Position numbers and translations under genes: made by a program. The notes below the pieces were generated by a model. It was given only the letters and a program-made list of their open reading frames with translations, did not search any database and was not told where the DNA came from. 64,000 nucleotides of DNA from Phytophthora colocasiae (lineage: Eukaryota; Oomycota; Peronosporomycetes; Peronosporales; Peronosporaceae). Positions 61,594 to 64,000 of this stretch are shown here, one piece after another (the first letter of the stretch is position 1; each line of letters opens with the position of its first letter). The stretch spans positions 2,356,001-2,420,000 of the forward strand of contig JAGKQI010000105.1 in NCBI GenBank assembly GCA_018806915.1, given 5' to 3'.

Positions 61594-64000
61594 ATGGCGT
61601 TTTTCCAAGGTGGAGACTTCGTGGAACTCTTGACCGCGCAAGGCAAAGCCCCAGCGTCGTCTTGGAAACTCCAGGGCAAGATCTCCAAGACGTTCGACAA
61701 GGGAATTAAGGGCAACGTGTTCACACTCGACGGCAGCTCCGAGACCAAGATGCAGTTACCGAAAACAACGTCCTCGTCGCTGGGACTGGCCCAAAGGTTC
61801 GTCATTCTGCAGCTCCTCGTGCCTTTTACACGCTCGTTCTCCGTCGAAATCTGCTTTTCGGATTTCCACAAGGTGCGACGTCGGTTTGTGGTGGCTTCAG
61901 CGTTCCGCGATACAGCGCGGACGACACTGCACGTGCAGCTCCCTCTTAACGCAGCTGACGTGCCTCGTGACCAGTGGATGAACCTTGTCTTCGACCTGCA
62001 GACGCTGTCCGAGATCCACTTCCCAGATACTGGATACCGCTCGATGGAGTCCATTTGTGTGAGTGGGAGCTGTCGATTGAAGCGGATTTTCACCATGAAG
62101 GACGCTCCCACGCCGTCCAGAGGCTCGCAGGATGTCAGACACGCGGATATACGGGAGATCCCACGGCAGTTCGTGTTCTCAGCAACGCAGCGTGGATCTA
62201 GCGTGGTGATTCCAATCCCGACGTTGTATTTCTCGATGGAAAGTGGACAATTAAACGGGCTAAATGGTGTAGCTGTCGTTGGAAACGCAGTTAGCAATGT
62301 GACGCCAAGGACCGCTCGACGTACTCAAACAGCACCGAAAAAGACGCAAGTTAAAGTGAGACGAGCAGTGAGACCTGTGACTGACCAACGTTTCCGTAAA
62401 TCACCAATGCAGCAGGCGGATACGGAGAGCGACAAACCTATTGAAGTGGAGCACAATCGTTTGCGCACTCCAGCTAGAGTAAGCTCCTCAACCAGAAAAC
62501 TTCGAACGCCTCGGAATCTTGGTACAGTGATTGTGGAGAAGAAGGTAAGTCCACGTTATGCTGCACCATTATCTCCTACATTTGAGGAGGTGGAACGGCG
62601 CCTGAAAGAAGACTTTCATGTGAACAAGTCGAGTGGGGTAATGCAGGTAGTATCGCCTAGCATGCCTACAGTTAAACTTGTTGACCGTGCTTGGAGCCCT
62701 CGCGACAGTGCACACTCCAGTGTGATAGCATGTCTGAACGCTAACGACTTGCATCCAGCAGTAGAAAGTCAAAAGCTGCGTCAATCTATCGTGGGAGAGA
62801 TCCAGCAGAAGATTGCGGACTTGGAAGCGGATGACGAGCTTGCAGATCAACGTGATCGAGAGCTGTTTCTGAAGCACACGTCGCTCCACAGTGGGGAATG
62901 GCATCTCCAGCAGCTTCAAAACGAAGACCTCGATAATGATGGAGCTTCACTTTCAGACGACGACGTGGAGCTGAGTTCGTCCTGGAGACGAGAATCAGCT
63001 ACACCGATGCCTGCCCAAACAAAACCCTCGATGTCTTCTCGCTGTAGCGCAGAGAAGGACTCGATTTTCTCGTCATTGTTGGAGCCGGATGCTGAGAAGC
63101 GAGTTACAACGTTGTTTGATTTCGACTTACTGTTACAAGACGTGAAACCTTTACCTCAGGTTCAAAGTACCGAGACTGAGTTACCTGCAAAACAGCAGGG
63201 AAATCAAATTGAGCAAGTGTTTGGTGCCGAAAGCGATTCAGATGACCAGGAGCTCACCAAGCTGTTAGCTGCTAAACGATCAGCAAGACGGCTGCAAGTA
63301 GACTCATCTGAATGCGGTGACGAGAATCGGAGCGTGAAGGACAAACGGCAATGTGAGGGTGACGAACCAAATGAAGAAATGAGAACCGAATCACATGATG
63401 CACGGGAAAAGGATGACTGGGTGATGATTGAGACCACAATTGAGGGGTCGAAACTGAATCAAGAGGAAGACAAGAAGGATTCGGATGTTGATATGGGAGC
63501 TGAAATGACTGGGCTGTCGATCGACCTGTAAGTTGTATTCTGTATTCTGTTTATCTATTGTGAAGTATTTATCTTCTCTAATTGTTATGTTTGGGGGCAG
63601 AACTAGCGAGCTCAGTGCTGGCAACGACAGTGACCTTGGAGACGCTGGAGACTTTGAGAGCTCAGTCGAGCACACGGACCCAACAAGCCCGCAGATTGAC
63701 GAGTCTACGCACGATAACGACCATGCTTCAAACGACGACGACAGCTTCGATTTCGGTGGGTTCTTTCTCAATTCCTGCTCTTCTTTTGATCATGAAATGG
63801 TAACACCACTCATCTGCAGAAGATCTCGTCAACGAATCAAGTGACCACCGGGAAGAAGACGAGGAAGTGCAGCAAGCGGCACCTAGAGCTTTGCAGCAGG
63901 CGTCGAGAGACCTTAATCCGAGACTTTCTAGTAGCCCCCAGCGTACCCAAAAGCGGCAGCCACCTCCGGTGCCACCAAGACAAACAGTCCCAGCACAATC
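61594..64000 (+). CDS. CFAP20DC: CFAP20-domain-containing protein (3' partial)
   Basis: Exons 61594-63527, 63601-63755 and 63820->64000; the frame runs off the window, ~757 residues visible. Residues ~10-215 are the CFA20 domain: WKLQGKISKTFDKGIKGNVFTL, a hallmark start, followed by LVFDLQ and GYRSMESICVSGSCRLKRIF. The rest is long, acidic and disordered with short helices (SIVGEIQQKIADLEADDELA). CFAP20-type proteins belong to ciliary doublets; CFAP20DC is found in flagellate species, which fits an organism with zoospores. The ATG at 61594 is chosen because the domain begins seven residues later. Only 82 bases separate it from the previous stop. Confidence 0.85.

Noticed and set aside
1..64000. 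Secreted RXLR or Crinkler effectors
   Set aside because: No open frame combines an N-terminal signal peptide with an RXLR-EER or LFLAK-type motif; the BRO-like coiled-coil region is not a Crinkler.
1..64000. CRISPR arrays, rRNA or tRNA genes
   Set aside because: None seen; gene structure and introns are eukaryotic and no RNA-gene fold was recognised.

Overview
The window looks like nuclear DNA of an oomycete, most likely Phytophthora or a close relative. The evidence is: closely packed protein genes on both strands; GT-AG introns of about 55-80 bases, several with a CTGAC/CTAAC-like branch site; oomycete-type initiator motifs (TCAYTYY) just upstream of several start codons; and characteristic proteins such as a tandem-repeat cyclic-nucleotide-type K+ channel, a CDPK-like kinase fused to cyclic-nucleotide domains and a SERINC protein. 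I cannot name the species. Exon structures were built by hand from splice signals, reading phase and family resemblance. They are predictions, not transcript-supported models.

Layout. 1-7 kb: a two-pore-repeat voltage-gated channel (5' end outside the window), then APC4 of the anaphase-promoting complex on the minus strand. 7-25.5 kb: a polyamine-themed block with two tandem flavin polyamine/spermine oxidase genes, a GH5 beta-1,3-glucanase, and two tandem minus-strand transporters of the polyamine-uptake (PUT/LAT) type; the second transporter carries two frameshifting deletions. Between the two oxidases (9.0-16.5 kb) lies nested mobile or foreign DNA. It holds a broken gene resembling BRO/MSV199 + GIY-YIG genes of large DNA viruses, flanked by long inverted repeats and split by a complete-length Ty1/copia element. 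The copia element has identical 228-bp LTRs, a 5-bp target duplication and a half-tRNA primer site, but its gag-pol is frameshifted.

26-57 kb: mainly housekeeping genes. These are the kinase fusion, a GCLM-like aldo/keto reductase-fold protein, a small mitochondrial protein, a UBC-fold protein, a TPR/Tudor-like protein, PI31, IBA57, a RBM22-like splicing factor without its RRM, a helicase-less double RNase III (Dicer/Drosha-type) protein, mitochondrial bL32, RIB7 (with an in-frame TAG), trehalose-6-phosphate phosphatase, gamma-butyrobetaine/trimethyllysine dioxygenase, PIGG/GPI7, eIF5A, ADF/cofilin, a PHD-finger protein and SERINC. 57.6-64 kb: a 1285-residue protein with four zinc-binding modules of WRKY/GCM/FAR1 appearance, and the 5' part of a CFAP20-domain protein that runs off the window.

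Functionally, the only evident neighbourhood logic is polyamine uptake next to polyamine oxidation. The rest is a mixed gene-dense region. The most unusual items are the nested viral-like/copia locus, the four-module zinc protein, the RRM-less RBM22 and the polyamine cluster.
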